From assembly GCA_036346225.1 (NCBI GenBank), contig JARFIW010000500.1, positions 1,426,001 through 1,490,000 of the forward strand: a stretch of 64,000 bases of DNA. The letters run 5' to 3'. Both the position numbers and the translations under genes were made by a program. Each line of letters opens with the position of its first letter. Position 1 is the stretch's first letter. This stretch comes from Platerodrilus igneus (Eukaryota > Arthropoda > Insecta > Coleoptera > Lycidae). Positions 10,477 through 22,183 of the stretch are shown piece after piece. The notes below the pieces were generated by a model. That model was not told the DNA's origin, did not search any database, and was given only the letters and a program-made list of their open reading frames with translations.

Positions 10477-10929
10477 TTTACAAAAACCGTTTTTGTGTCT
10501 TAATAATGTTATTTTAAAAAATTAATGATAAGTGTTTTACAGTGTTGAAATTGTAATTTTTTTTTTCTATACGCCAATGTAAAAATCCAATATGGCGGCC
10601 ATAACAAAAAAAAAGTTGACTATCGCGACAAAGAATGTAATAGACCTAGAACATTTTGTAAATCGTCATTAAATGCAAAATTATGTCTTATGTTACCATA
10701 CCAAATTTCATACTTCTAACTATAATAACAACCAAGTTATTAAGAAAAATTGAAAATCGCAAAATTTGTATTTTAGCCAATATCTAGCAATCTATGGATA
10801 ATATTTGTAGTTCAAGATCAACTATAAAATACCCTCATAAGTAGGTAACTTTTGTCTAATTTAACCACCACTGTATCTCTTACAGTTCAGGATATTCCTA
10901 TAGTGTGCAATTAAAATATGGACACCCTG
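10477..10929 (-). repeat. Right terminal inverted repeat of the mariner
   Basis: Reverse complement of 8805-9257, starting TTTACAAAAACCGTTTTTGT and ending at the TA target. Confidence 0.9.
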
Positions 10930-10948
10930 TATATATATATATATATAT
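10930..10948. repeat. (TA)n microsatellite, right of the mariner
   Basis: Continuation of the TA run split by the mariner; joins unit X copy 3. Confidence 0.9.
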
Positions 10949-13300
10949 TGCTGTGAACCTCACCATTATTCGGGAACTAAGGTTTTCGAATCGAGCCCCA
11001 GCGTTGGGCCGTCATAAACTGCTGTGACATGTACAAAAAGCCTCACCAGTTTCCTGTAATAAAATCACAAAAAAATTTTATTTTGAACTCGAGCCTCACT
11101 TTTGGGCGCTACGATTTGCTGTGATTCTCTTCTGATAATCGCCTCTGTCCTCTTTCCGCCTCGCCTGCTCACCTAGTTAAAACTTTCATCCTCGTTCATA
11201 AAAAAAACCAAACACATTCCTACCACAAACATCAACGTTAACTCTATTTACATCAATATTCATAATACATTAAAATTTCAAAATTAAAATTCAGCATAAA
11301 TTTCAGTATCAGAAAATTTCAAGATTAAATTGGTTATCATTTTAATTTGCATCCAGAATTAAAGTCCTTGTAGGATGCCTACTAATTAATTTAACAATAT
11401 TTGCAGACCTGAGTCTGAGTACAAAGGGAGCATCTCCCACCCCTTTACGTTAATTAACCAGGTTCGTCTAATTGAGCTCAAAGACAGACCCAAATTTTCA
11501 TCATAATCAAGAACATAAATACTAAATACTCCTTTCTACTTAAACAAGAAAATTTCACCTTAAAATTAAAAATTTGTTGTTAGTACAAATTTACTACTAT
11601 CCATTTTAAGTAAACAAATTATAAAGTTATTCAACACACACCAAAACATCAAAAATCGAACAACAAAGCATAAGTTACCTGAAGGTTAATGCACTCGTGG
11701 CTCCAATGTACATCGTCCTTTGTTAATCACACCATTCCAACTGTGTTATGTTTACGGCTTCTGATTCTAAACGCTTTAAAATTTTCTACACCACCATTCA
11801 TCAAAAATTGTTTCAGGGCTTCTCAGGACTCATCTAAGTATATCAACATCTTATTTTGGGGATCCAATCACGATTACGAATACCATTTCATTATTAACAC
11901 CCCGAAAAATAGCAAAGAAATTCATACTTCTTTCACGCTATACGCCAAAACTGCCTACTTTTGTGTATTCATTTATCGTTGCAAATTTGGATAATTGGTA
12001 CAGTAATACTCGCAAATATAACTAAACTTTATTACCTTGTATCTTCTTTACTAAGTGCACTAACGCATACTAACTTGTATCGTAGCACGTAAATAGCAAA
12101 CTGTTTTAAAGTATTCAATAATCACCAACAATATAAGAGCAAACTGTTTAAAGTATTCAATCAAAATTGAAAATCTAAGAGCACTGTTTAAAGCATCGAA
12201 TAATCAAAAATCTAAGAGGGCGAAACTGTTTAAAGTCCGGGTTTATATAACCGCCTCGCCTGTTCGTCGCTTTTGTCCCTCAACGGACATTTTCCAGAAT
12301 TTCGCATTCTCGGTTCCCTTCTCGACAGTCGGGCATGCGATTCTATTAAATTTGCACACGCGCCAGTTGAAAATCTGAGAAATTTTCCACACGGCACGCA
12401 ACCACGTCCGAGAATAACTAATTAATTTTGTATCGAAATCGTTACGTTTACATCTCTCATATCTGCATCTGATTACAACCAATCGTAGCTCTCGTGACAT
12501 TGCTCAAATCACTCCCTTTAATTATTAGTGTCTCTGCTTGACGCATTTTCTCTTTCCTTTTCTAACTTGGCCTTAGTGATGCAAATCGATACTCTTTACT
12601 ATCGGCTGTGTACAATCCACGTGGACTGTTAAATAACCCACTTTATTAGCATTTCCTGTGAATATTAAGCGACGGTTTCTCCAACATTCTCTGTAACCAT
12701 TTGTTATCTACAAAATTTAAGCAGAACGTGACTTTTAAATAAACGCTTTGCTGTATTTCGTGCTAAAGCATTCACCTGTTTCCAATATACGTAGAATCTA
12801 CATGTTTATCTAAACAAATTAAACTGAAATTGACTTTTAAAATACACAGATGTGTTCAATCGTAACATTTTAAATAACACTTCTACGATTTGGGATATTC
12901 CACTTATTTTAACCTTCCTATTAGCCATTTGTTTAACAACTTTGGACTTTCCACAGGCTTTTATGCTTATTATATCTAAATAATCGTTCAATTAACTCCA
13001 ATTAAAAATAATAATGAATGGCATTGACTTCTACCCTTTAATTTTTAGTGAATCCTAATTAAATATTAATTATTATTTGTACATTTTGTTTAATACCGGT
13101 TACTTTTGAGCATTTTAATTCTGCTTCTTTTTATAGAAAGCGTCTAGTAAATAATTTAAATCCCTTATTTTTAATGAAAGGAATGAATTTTTATGCTTCA
13201 CGGTTTTAATAACGCGTACCTTTTCCCAGAGCTTCCTTCTACACGGTGATTAAAATTATTTGATGTGATTAATTAATTTTCCACCCTGGTCTAAATTTGA

Positions 13301-13311
<11 letters not shown>
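10949..13311 (+). repeat. Repeat unit X, copy 3
   Basis: The longest X copy. It opens with TTGCTGTGAACCTCACC and retains the outer border stretch near 10975-11050 that copy 2 also has and copy 1 lacks. It ends CTAAATTTGAGTA at a TA run. It carries ~100 bp near 12740-12840 absent from copies 1 and 2. A minus-strand 85-codon frame at 12243-12500 matches that in copy 2, probably because the copies are young rather than because it is a gene. The TATA-like site on the minus strand is at 12241-12250. Confidence 0.9.
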
Positions 13312-13342
<31 letters not shown>

Positions 13343-13400
13343 CTATGATACTTCACCAGCCCCTACGATGGGCAGCATAAAATGCTGTGATATTTTCTTA
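13312..13400. repeat. (TA)n run plus TGCTGTGAT minisatellite unit
   Basis: 13312-13340 is a TA run. It is followed by one to two units of the TGCTGTGAT / GCATAAAA minisatellite seen at 1389-1560, then by unit Y copy 2. The order minisatellite-Y is the same as at the left end of the block. Confidence 0.8.
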
Positions 13401-13432
13401 TATAAGGTTTTCCATCTCCGTAATTAACTAAT

Positions 13433-14437
13433 TTACCAATTTAAGATTCAAATTGTATATCAGTAAATAAAAGATTTTCCATCTCCGTAATTAACGAAAC
13501 AGTAATAAAACATTTACCATGTCAGTGATTACCAAAATTAATTTAACAGGAGGTAATCTCCAGAGTCGTCTCCAGAGCCCTGTTTTATTTTAGAAATTGT
13601 ATAATTTTACTAAATCTGGTTTACTTACGTCTATAATAGATCGGCTTACTTACACAATTTTTACACTTTTATAAAATGATTTTCACTTTACTTTCGTTTA
13701 ACTGGTTACGCGAATAATTTAGCACTTTTGAGTATCGTGACGGCCCAGTTTCAAGTGTATACTAACTCGTTGCTCAATTGTTATCGTATTTATAGGCTTT
13801 GTCCCTCTGTTTGCTATTCGTTATTTTCACGTGTTGGATCGACACCATTTGTCTTATCTCTTGCGTACTCAGGAAATTTTACCAATTGTATAGTTCAAAT
13901 ACTTGAAAGAACGCTTAAATTGTCACGTATTCATTTATATAACATTACATTTAATTTAGAAATCCCAGGAATTTTCGTTCATTAAATCACGTATCATTGT
14001 TATTTGCTTATTCTAATCTAAACCGAAATAAATTTGGTGTTTGTTTATTTCCTAGTTAACTTGGATTTTTGAACAAATGTGATACTTTGTGTCACGTACA
14101 ATTTATTCAAATAATGCATAATTTTTGCCTGCGTATATGATGATATATTTAACGCACTTGAATATTTATGTAGCCAATTCATATAGGTTTTCCGTTGATT
14201 TAATTTCGATGCATTTCGTTACATTTTTAAATCTTATCTTTGCTCGTAACTACTCTTAGATATGCGTTTAATCTCTTGTACTGTTATATACAGTGTGCGC
14301 TCAACTAACAATATGTATAGTGACCTATTTACTCTTATAATATCTGTAATTATGTGCTTTTGTTATTTGGAAGTTTTTTTTGTTTATTCTACGACCCCTA
14401 TGACTTAACCTACCCCTAAATTAACCCTATAATTATA
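13433..14437 (+). repeat. Repeat unit Y, copy 2
   Basis: Diverged copy of 2033-3096 with two rather than four TCTCCAGAG units near 13556-13582. It ends CCCTATAATTATAGC without a TA run, so this is the right border of the whole repeat block. Confidence 0.8.
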
Positions 14438-14439
14438 GC

Positions 14440-14960
14440 ATTAAATATGTATATTCAAATGAAACTATTGTCTTAAGAATTATTGTTACATTGCATAATT
14501 GAAAGACATATAATAAAAGGTTAATGAAAGTTCATAAACCAGATATGAAAACGGAAACAGTTACTTTGTATTCCAGACGTAATATGATACTGCAGCTGCA
14601 GGTCACAGTATACAATAAGACAGCAAATATTAGAATTAAGATTAGTAAAATGTAATACTTTGTATTGTGTCAAGAAATAGCAGACATGAGATCTTCACTT
14701 CCTATAAGAGAGATGTAAGAGCAGGGATAGCATAAATACCCTCAAGAACCAAAGATGGGCAGTCAGTCTCGAGCTTCACAACTTTAACATTGTTGGTTGT
14801 TCAAGCTACTCACCCTAGTTTTAATTAAATTAATTTAGTGAAAAGTAACTTTGATTATTTTTTATTTTTAAACGTTAATGAACTCAACGTAACCATTTGT
14901 TGAAATCATTTGTAATTTCTGAATAAATAAATTTGATAGAAGGGTTTTTTGGAAGAAGTC
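14440..14960 (+). other. Possible solo LTR or promoter-bearing repeat
   Basis: Around 14730-14780 a CATAAATACC TATA-like box is followed ~30 bp later by GGGCAGTCAGTCTCGAGC, resembling the start region of insect retroelement LTRs, and by AATAAATAAA polyadenylation-like signals near 14920. I could not fix clean ends or a target duplication, so this is only a suggestion. Confidence 0.3.
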
Positions 14961-15099
14961 TTTTTAAAAAAAAACTCCTAAAGGTTCAAAACCAATCTCG
15001 GGTTATATTCAAATCCATTGTAGATTCGTATGCCTTCATTGCCAAAAGGCTGTACTGCTAGTCATAGTCACGATGATTTTTATAATATATAACAGTAAT

Positions 15100-15720
15100 T
15101 TATATTAAGCCCCTCTCCAATATTCTAAACGACTATGACTTAGGAGATACTTTTCAAAGTTCTTGGAACAGTTCTCTTTGTGTTTTGTTGCTCTTGTTCC
15201 TGGTGCCCTATACCAAAGTACTTTAGTAACTTACGGCTTCTTTGAAATCGAACCTACGAACTCTAGAGTCCATGCCCTGAGCTATTCCGGAGCTTTAAGA
15301 GATCATCGTACCCCACTAAGGAAACCCTATCGTACCCTTTACTTCCATAATTACAATGTTGTACCGTGACACCTTTTTTTTAGCTAGCACATTCATATAG
15401 CTATATTAGTATCCTTATCATTATGTTTATTTTAAGTTTGTTTTAAATTTAGCGTACTCAATTATTTCTTTGGTCAAAATCACTTATATCGGGTTTTGGG
15501 GTTCTCTTGTTAGTCCTTCTTTTGTTTTTACCTAGGAACACCTGTACTTCGAGATCAGGTGGTGTCCGAGATTATTACCAATTTCCCACACGATAATATT
15601 CCGAGACCCCCTTTGAACACTTACATCATTCTTCCTACTGAGTTATTCCACAACCATTCTTGCTGGTACAGTCGACATGTTTGGTATTTTATGGTAATAT
15701 AGAATTTTAGTGAGATATTT
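15100..15720 (-). repeat. Repeat with a tRNA-like part on the minus strand
   Basis: The reverse complement of 15230-15345 reads GGAATAGCTCAGGGCATGG and later GTAGGTTCGATTTC, resembling polymerase III boxes A and B. The right part (15400-15720) resembles 63040-63380, with shared CACACGATA and similar spacing. A short frame at 15163-15369 crosses the tRNA-like part and is unlikely to be a gene. Confidence 0.35.
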
Positions 15721-16988
15721 CCTGCAGTTTCTCTGTGAATTGTCAGCTAGATTTTTTGTACATAACAAAATGTCAAATGTTACAGATATCTAACATAGGT
15801 TGTCAAATGTTTCAAATGTCTTACAAAGGTTTTCAAATACTACAAATCTTTTTCAAATGTGGCCAAATGCCCTACGAATATTGTTCATTGTATAAATAGC
15901 TTTAATTGTTAACAAATGTTTCTATATTATGTGTCTTGCAAATGGTGTTAGCTGTTTTAGAAATGTGGTCAAATTCAGAAATTTGCAGAATCGGCGTGCG
16001 TAATGCTTATTAAACGTCCGTTGAATCTTTCAAATATTAAAAATGTCCTAGAAGTAATGGCAATTGTCTCATATGTGTGCTATGTCCACAGTCAAATACT
16101 TCAAGTATTAATTGGAGATTTTAAATATATAGAATTTTAAGTAATTAAATAATGAAAACTTGTATAAATGCCAATTAAATATCTCGAACCAACGATAACT
16201 TTACGTTGAGTTTTTCGACAACTTGAACTGATATTATATTTTTACCGGCACCAAGAAATAATTGATTAATATTAGCAGCAAAAATACATATAATTAATGC
16301 AAAAATGTTATCTTTTCAAGATGGTATCAAAACGATTAAATCTTGGATATTCTTGCATAAATTAAGGTACTTATTGTCATTCTACGTGCCAAATTTGGGT
16401 ACAAAGAAAATGCAGTAGCCTATTAACCAACTTGTTATAACTATAACCTCTTTGATTATTAGGCAGCGAACAGTTTAATTGTATTACACATCTTGAAAGT
16501 AAAATATGCAATTAGTTTTAAAATTCACTAAGACAAACCGCACGTGTGCCAAACAATTTAAAATGAAGCACACAAATGGCAAAGCATATACGATATCTGA
16601 ATTAACTTTATAGAATCTCGAATAAAAATAACCGCATTATGAAACCAGGCAGTCTCGTCTCTAACTAGGTTAACGTTCACAAATGTAAACATGTTTACAA
16701 ACTGATGGCCAAATATTTCTCAACATTTAAAAACTTACTCAGTCACTGAAAATACATTACCAATATGTAATGCACATATGACGTCCGTTCATAAAAGTGA
16801 TTTAAGTTTCTATGAGTGCGAATTTCAAACGTAAACACACGTAGATGAAATGCCAACGCTCACGAAGAAAATCTAATTTACATGATGATCTTATCTTTAT
16901 TACTTGCCTTGTGTTTATATTTTTATGTTCCAAAATCCTGGCTAGCGTTTTATTACTAAAAATATATTTCGTAATGAAGTTGTCGCAG
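15721..16988. other. No gene recognised
   Basis: AT-rich. Near 15770-15860 short CAAATGT-type motifs recur. No convincing coding region. Confidence 0.4.
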
Positions 16989-17144
16989 CTGCGGAAAATG
17001 GAACAAGAGATAGGTAGTTTTAGTGCAAATTTAATCCTGAAAAAGAATTCTGAAAGTTCACAGGATTATGTAACTTTCTATGGGTTTGATCATGAATTAT
17101 TATTAATACATACTTTACGAGACAATTTTTATAAATTACAGCCT
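16989..17144 (+). CDS. Possible host exon, unrecognised protein
   Basis: A 52-codon open segment between an acceptor-like GTCGCAG and a donor-like GTAATG. It reads LRKMEQEIGSFSANLIL and ends near LRDNFYKLQP with normal protein composition. Its end phase (0) does not match the start phase of the next exon candidate at 17376, so a missing exon lies between them, or it is unrelated. I do not recognise it. Confidence 0.25.
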
Positions 17145-17375
17145 GTAATGCATTTTTAATGACAATTATTTTAAAAATACTTGCTTAGCCGTTAACTATG
17201 TTAGGTGTTAAAAAGCGCTCCACAAATTATTTTAGTAAATAATTAATTTTACAGGATTATTGTAATAATATTGTTTAGAGTATTAAGCATATTAAATGTG
17301 GTCTAGGTATTCCCCGGCGATGTTTTAAGGGAATAGCTCATTATCCTGTAATTTTGTTTTAACAATGGTTTTCAG

Positions 17376-17550
17376 GGGTCGTGGAACAGATACGATCTTT
17401 TCCGACCAATCAGCATGCGTACGAACAAGCAGTGATTGATTTTTCAAGTTATTGGAAACGCAGAGAAGGACTTCCGCAAGAAATACATAATAGACTTTGT
17501 GATGAAGTGAATCCGTCGATTCCTTACTTATCTAGTATCGTGTTTTACAT
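17376..17550 (+). CDS. Probable host exon, unrecognised gene
   Basis: Follows a good acceptor (GGTTTTCAG). From the third base the frame reads VVEQIRSFPTNQHAYEQAVI, DFSSYWKRREGLPQEIHNRL and NPSIPYLSS, a balanced soluble protein sequence with no membrane segment. The stop is at 17567-17569. The exon must end near 17541-17551; GTATCG and GTTTTA are the possible donors, giving a very short intron (36-43 bp) before the next exon. Function unknown. Confidence 0.45.
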
Positions 17551-17577
17551 TTGTCTTGTTCCCGTTTAAAATTTTAG

Positions 17578-17696
17578 GAAAGATCAACAAGCTCATCGCA
17601 GGATATGGACTAGAGCGGCAACTGCACCCACGCAGATAACTGAGATAAACAATAATTATTTGGTACACAGCCTGCCAATACGCATTGAAATAGAAG
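17578..17696 (+). CDS. Probable host exon, same gene as 17376
   Basis: Preceded by AATTTTAG and followed by GTAAGC, both good splice borders. In the frame that fits, it reads KDQQAHRRIWTRAATAPTQI and ends NNYLVHSLPIRIEIEG. It is 119 bp long. Close spacing, strand and style suggest that it continues the previous exon, most simply if that exon ends at GT|GTTTTA. I do not recognise the family. Confidence 0.45.
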
Positions 17697-20430
17697 GTAA
17701 GCAGCGTTAATAAATAATTTACAGGATTAATTTGAAACGTAAATTACATTATTCCATTTGTAAATTCTTTGGAATATATTGCGCCCTCTGTTCGGGCAAG
17801 CGGTTAACTAAATCTGCACCCTTACCTTTAATTATAACAACCAGTACTACTATGGAAGATCATAATTGAGTCAGGTTTTTTAAATCTTTACATCAGTAGC
17901 GTGGCATATTTATTTTTCCACATGTCTGCTTAGAATGTTTGAAAATAACAAATCAAACTTATTTTAAAGTGAATGACTTAAATTTATTTAATTCCTCTTT
18001 TTAGAACTTGTCTTGTTATTTAATGGCATATCCTATTTTTAAACTTTGTTTGCAAGATGTCGCGTATGGTTTTTGAAGGTCGATATGTAATTAGTTTCTT
18101 AGTGCAGTTCAAAATTCCAGAGCTGGTCAGATGCATTAGCACTTGGCAGCAGAAATGGTGCCTAAAAGGTTCTCTTAGTGGCCGTGTGTAGCCTTTGTTT
18201 TAAGTAATGGATTAGTTTCACATAATTGATCACTAAGGGTAAGTCTTGTAAGGTGGTCGCGTTACGGAATAATTAGATGGGAAAGAAAAATTTTTAAATT
18301 TGGATGGACAGCCTAGATATTGATGCACTCTGTGCGGTCGATTTCATGAATAGTAAATATTAATTAAGGATGGTATTTTAATTCTTTTGTTTTAAAAATA
18401 TAACTCCAATGAGGGCAGTTAGTATCATTAAAGAAATAAAAATTAATTTTCTTAAAATAAATTGGTACAAATTAATACAATATTAAAAATAACGCATTGG
18501 TCATTAAATAGGATAAACGCCGCAACAATAAAAGCTACTGAAGTAAAAGGTTCTATAGAACATATAATGTAATAAGCATGTAATGCAAAAATGTCAAATA
18601 GGTATAGAATGCAGGGCGCCATGCAATAAACAAAACCACAAAGTATACATTAATGAAGTAGATTAATATGTGGCAAATGCAGAAACCGTTAACTGGGAAG
18701 ATTGTATTGGAGACATAGCTAAACATTCAAGGTAATTGTAACGCGACTGCTATATAATTAACGGAATAAGAGCCTTATTATTAAGCATAGATTAAAATGG
18801 TTACATTGTTTAACCGGATGTCGACTACAATTAATATGATTTTATAGCGGGAAAAGTGACAGAAGTTAGACCCCGAAGGAAAAGAATGAATTAATTATTC
18901 GCAAGAAGGTTATTAAAAGGTTGAAACGTAGTAATACAAGTAAGCTGGGAAGAAAGTTAGAAGTTGAAAAGAAATAGCTTAAGTTCAAGATGAAAATATA
19001 GACATACACGCAGGAAAAGAATGCGGTGTTGCGACTTATTTTTTGAACTTATGCTGGCACGGACAAAGTACGTTTTTATTCAAAAATTCGTGGAATTAAC
19101 TTCGTTACGAACGGTTATAAAATAGGAGCTCTAGAGTTCACCCCTCCAATAATTTAAATTTTATGTTTGTTGTGTTAGGAGAACTGTGTTAGATGGAAAC
19201 GAAAATTAGAGATAATAATGGTTTCTGGATTGTTCTTGAGTTTAATATTATAAAACGGTAATACATGACTTTTAATGTTTATACTTTTTAATTATGTAAA
19301 TGGTTCATATTTCTGTAGTGGAAATTAACAAATCAACAAAGTTATTCTTTTGTTGGACTATGAATTAACGACGGAGCTACAGTTAGTTAAATTTAAGCAT
19401 AATGTTATCGTGCAATGAAGTTTGAAACATTTTAAAATATTAAGAAATAATATACGTATGGAATTTTAAATGTAAATTTTATTGGTAGAATATAGTGTTA
19501 GTTAAAACACAATATTGGTGTTTAAAATGGACAATGAAAAGATTTTAAAAAAAAATTATTTAACTGTTTTCTACGTCTGCTATTAAGGGCGTTTCCAGAC
19601 AATGAAAGTTAAAATGTCATGTAATTTAATACGGAAAATAGGATAATTGGAGTGATAGTATTATCGATGGGTTTAATTTTACTTTTTTTAGAACTTTTAG
19701 TAATACCTGGTCAAAGTGAGGTTAAGAAACTAGATTTGTTACAGATATTTATAATTATATTGTAATTATTAGGTGCCAATAGAGTTTAAGTATAGGTTGA
19801 ATTTTATTTGCGTTTATTTATAAACTATGATAAAAATTAAGTCATTGTGCAAGGATAAGAAGCTACCCCAGTGATGGAGTTGTATTCGAGAGAGGCTTTT
19901 ATTTCAAAAATTTCTTTAATCGTGACAGATTTTATTAAGCGCTTTAAGGTATTTTAGAGAAAGGTGAAAATACAATGTGATAAACTTAAGAAACCAGAAG
20001 CAAAGGTATTTTAGAGAAAGGTAAAAATACAATGTAATAAACTTAAGAAACCAGAAGCAAAGGAGACATATGCGGAATAATTGTCTTTCGTGTAGGGATA
20101 ATATTGAAGGGATTGCTGAGAAAGACGGTTTGTTGTACCTTAATTATGACTAAGAGAAAAAGCCTTGCAAGGTAAGTGAATATTTCAACATAGCTTGTTT
20201 GTATTTCAGCATTTCTTGTTGTTTTTATTTCAAAATTTTCCATTTTTCTTGATTATTTCTTCCACTCCCGCACCGCTATAGTTAGCCGAAGCACCCATAA
20301 ATTGTTTCAAAGTCCTCGCCCATTAGGGCAAATCTAAATTTATAACATAACGCTCACTTTACTTGTATCAGTCTTTAAAAATTTATAACATTTTAATCTT
20401 TTGAATAACGCGTTCAATTTGCAGCACAAC

Positions 20431-20431
<1 letters not shown>
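17697..20431. other. No gene recognised; includes a 57 bp tandem duplication
   Basis: Probably intron or intergenic. The only structure I see is a direct duplication, 19946-20002 and 20003-20059, built on AAGGTATTTTAGAGAAAGGT with three differences. Confidence 0.5.

Positions 20432-20465
<34 letters not shown>
20432..20465. repeat. (TA)n microsatellite
   Basis: TA run not associated with the X or Y units. Confidence 0.95.
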
Positions 20466-20468
<3 letters not shown>

Positions 20469-21237
20469 TTTTAACTTGAGGCCGCGGTTTTACCGCCAGC
20501 TAGCTATTTTCTCCTTTGGAGTTCTTCCATTTACTTTAACCATTTATTCTACCTCCTCCATCAACGGACTGATTTGAGAAGAAACAGTCTCCTTCCTCTC
20601 TAGACGACGTTTTTAGGAAGTACCACCATTTAAACGTAAAAAGTTCGTCATGGTGAGTGCATTTTGCACAGCAATCATTATTGATTCATCATCATCATTA
20701 GGTCTTCAGTCCTAGAACTGGTTAGACGCATACCATCATTGTTTCCTATTCTGAACTAACCTACAGATTTCCCTGGAATTTGCACAGTCTGCATCTATAA
20801 CTATCTGATCTAGGTCTACATCTACCTCTTTTTTCCTATCTCTGCTTGTAATATATCCCATACTATTCCCCAAAAATGCCTTAGAACGTATTCCGCCCTT
20901 CTATTTCTCTTCTTCCCCAGATATCCTTGTTCCCCTACCATTTCTATAACTTATTTGTTATTATCTTTGTCTGTCCATGCTATCGTCCTCATACATCTGA
21001 AACACAACATTTCAAAAAGCTGCTACCGTTTTTCTGTCTGAGTTTCAGACTGCCCGTATTTCATAGGCATACTGTGCTGTGCTCCACACATATGCTTTCA
21101 ACAATTTTCTTCTTATTCTATGCTTGTTGTCTTTCCTCATAGGCGCTGTTCTTTCTTGTTAGATGCAGTTTGATAACCTTCTATTGTTTTACAGTTATAT
21201 GCCCTATTTCTCCGCCCTTCAGTGGTTGTGAAGGGAG

Positions 21238-21541
21238 TGGGCGTCGCCGTGAATCGATGTAGTAAGTGTAAGACTACGGATCCCAAGGTCCCGGGTTCAA
21301 ATCCCGACACGGCCGACTGCTTGAAAAATGGCAGGTGAGCATTTTTCACAAAAATTACGCCCTCGTTCGGATGAGAGGTTAAATGGAGGTCCCGTGTGTG
21401 AGTGTTGTCACGCACATTAAAGATCCCTACCTTGCCTGGAACGACAAGGGTTCGGCAAAATTCTAAATTTCCAGGCAACAAAAAACTCGCCTCCTGGCCA
21501 ATGTAGTACCTTCAGGTGGAGCATTGGGAATGTAAATGAAC
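21238..21541 (+). mobile_element. tRNA-derived SINE S2, copy a
   Basis: A 304 bp insert flanked by the 14 bp duplication GGTTGTGAAGGGAG (21224-21237 and 21542-21555). The head has a box B GGGTTCAAATCCCGAC. The body contains CCTCGTTCGGATGAGAGGTT and GGGTTCGGCAAAATTC, and the tail ends GGGAATGTAAATGA. A minus-strand open frame across it (21137-21481) is not a gene. Confidence 0.9.
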
Positions 21542-22183
21542 GGTTGTGAAGGGAGGTAAGCAACCTGTGGCTGTCAAGTTCCCCCAACACTTAACCATTT
21601 AGCGATTTAATATATTTTCCAATTTATTTTTTCGCACAGTCAACATTAGTTGCAGATATTTCGCAACCAACAACTAGTTGTTTATACTAATCATCAGATT
21701 TATCTGCGCTTATTTTTTCGTCATTAGGTTTTCCGTCTCAAAACTGGTTGGGCACGTACCTGAACTTATTTATATTCTGAGCTAGCCTACATATTTCCCT
21801 GAAATTCTCACACAGCATGTGTATTCAGCTCGTTCCCCTTCTATTGTTTTCTGATTTTATGCCCAATTTCACCGAGATTCAGTGAAGGGGGTTAAGCAAC
21901 CTGTGGCTACCAAGATCCCCCAACACGTAGACATTTGCCGAAATAATGGTTTTCCAGTAAATCCTTTCACACACTTAACATTATTCGAGAATATTGCCCA
22001 ACCAATTCTTGTAGTTACTTATAATAATCATCACGTTTAAGCACAGTTATTTTTTCGTCATTAGTTTATCCATCTTGGGGTTTGGTTGGATGCGTACCTC
22101 CATTGATTTCTATTCTAGGATAGCCTAGACATCTCCCTGAAAACCCCTACAGCCTACATCTTTTACTATCGGTGTGCAGTAGT

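Larger units (their letters stand above)
8805..10929 (-). mobile_element. Mariner-like DNA transposon, full length, ~2.1 kb
   Basis: Bounded by CAGGGTGTCCACATTTTAAT at 8805 and its reverse complement ending GGACACCCTG at 10929, with TA on both sides. The inverted repeats are very long: about 450 bp (8805-9257 and 10477-10929) remain nearly identical, where most mariners have ~30 bp. Between them lies one transposase gene on the minus strand with a single stop codon. High arm identity suggests recent insertion. Confidence 0.95.

Noticed and set aside
14440..14960. Full LTR call
   Set aside because: TATA and polyadenylation-like signals are present, but ends and target duplication could not be found, so it is listed only as possible.
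21137..21481. 114-codon minus-strand frame, repeated at 42477-42725 and 46119-46694
   Set aside because: It is the antisense of SINE S2; its recurrence follows the SINE copies.
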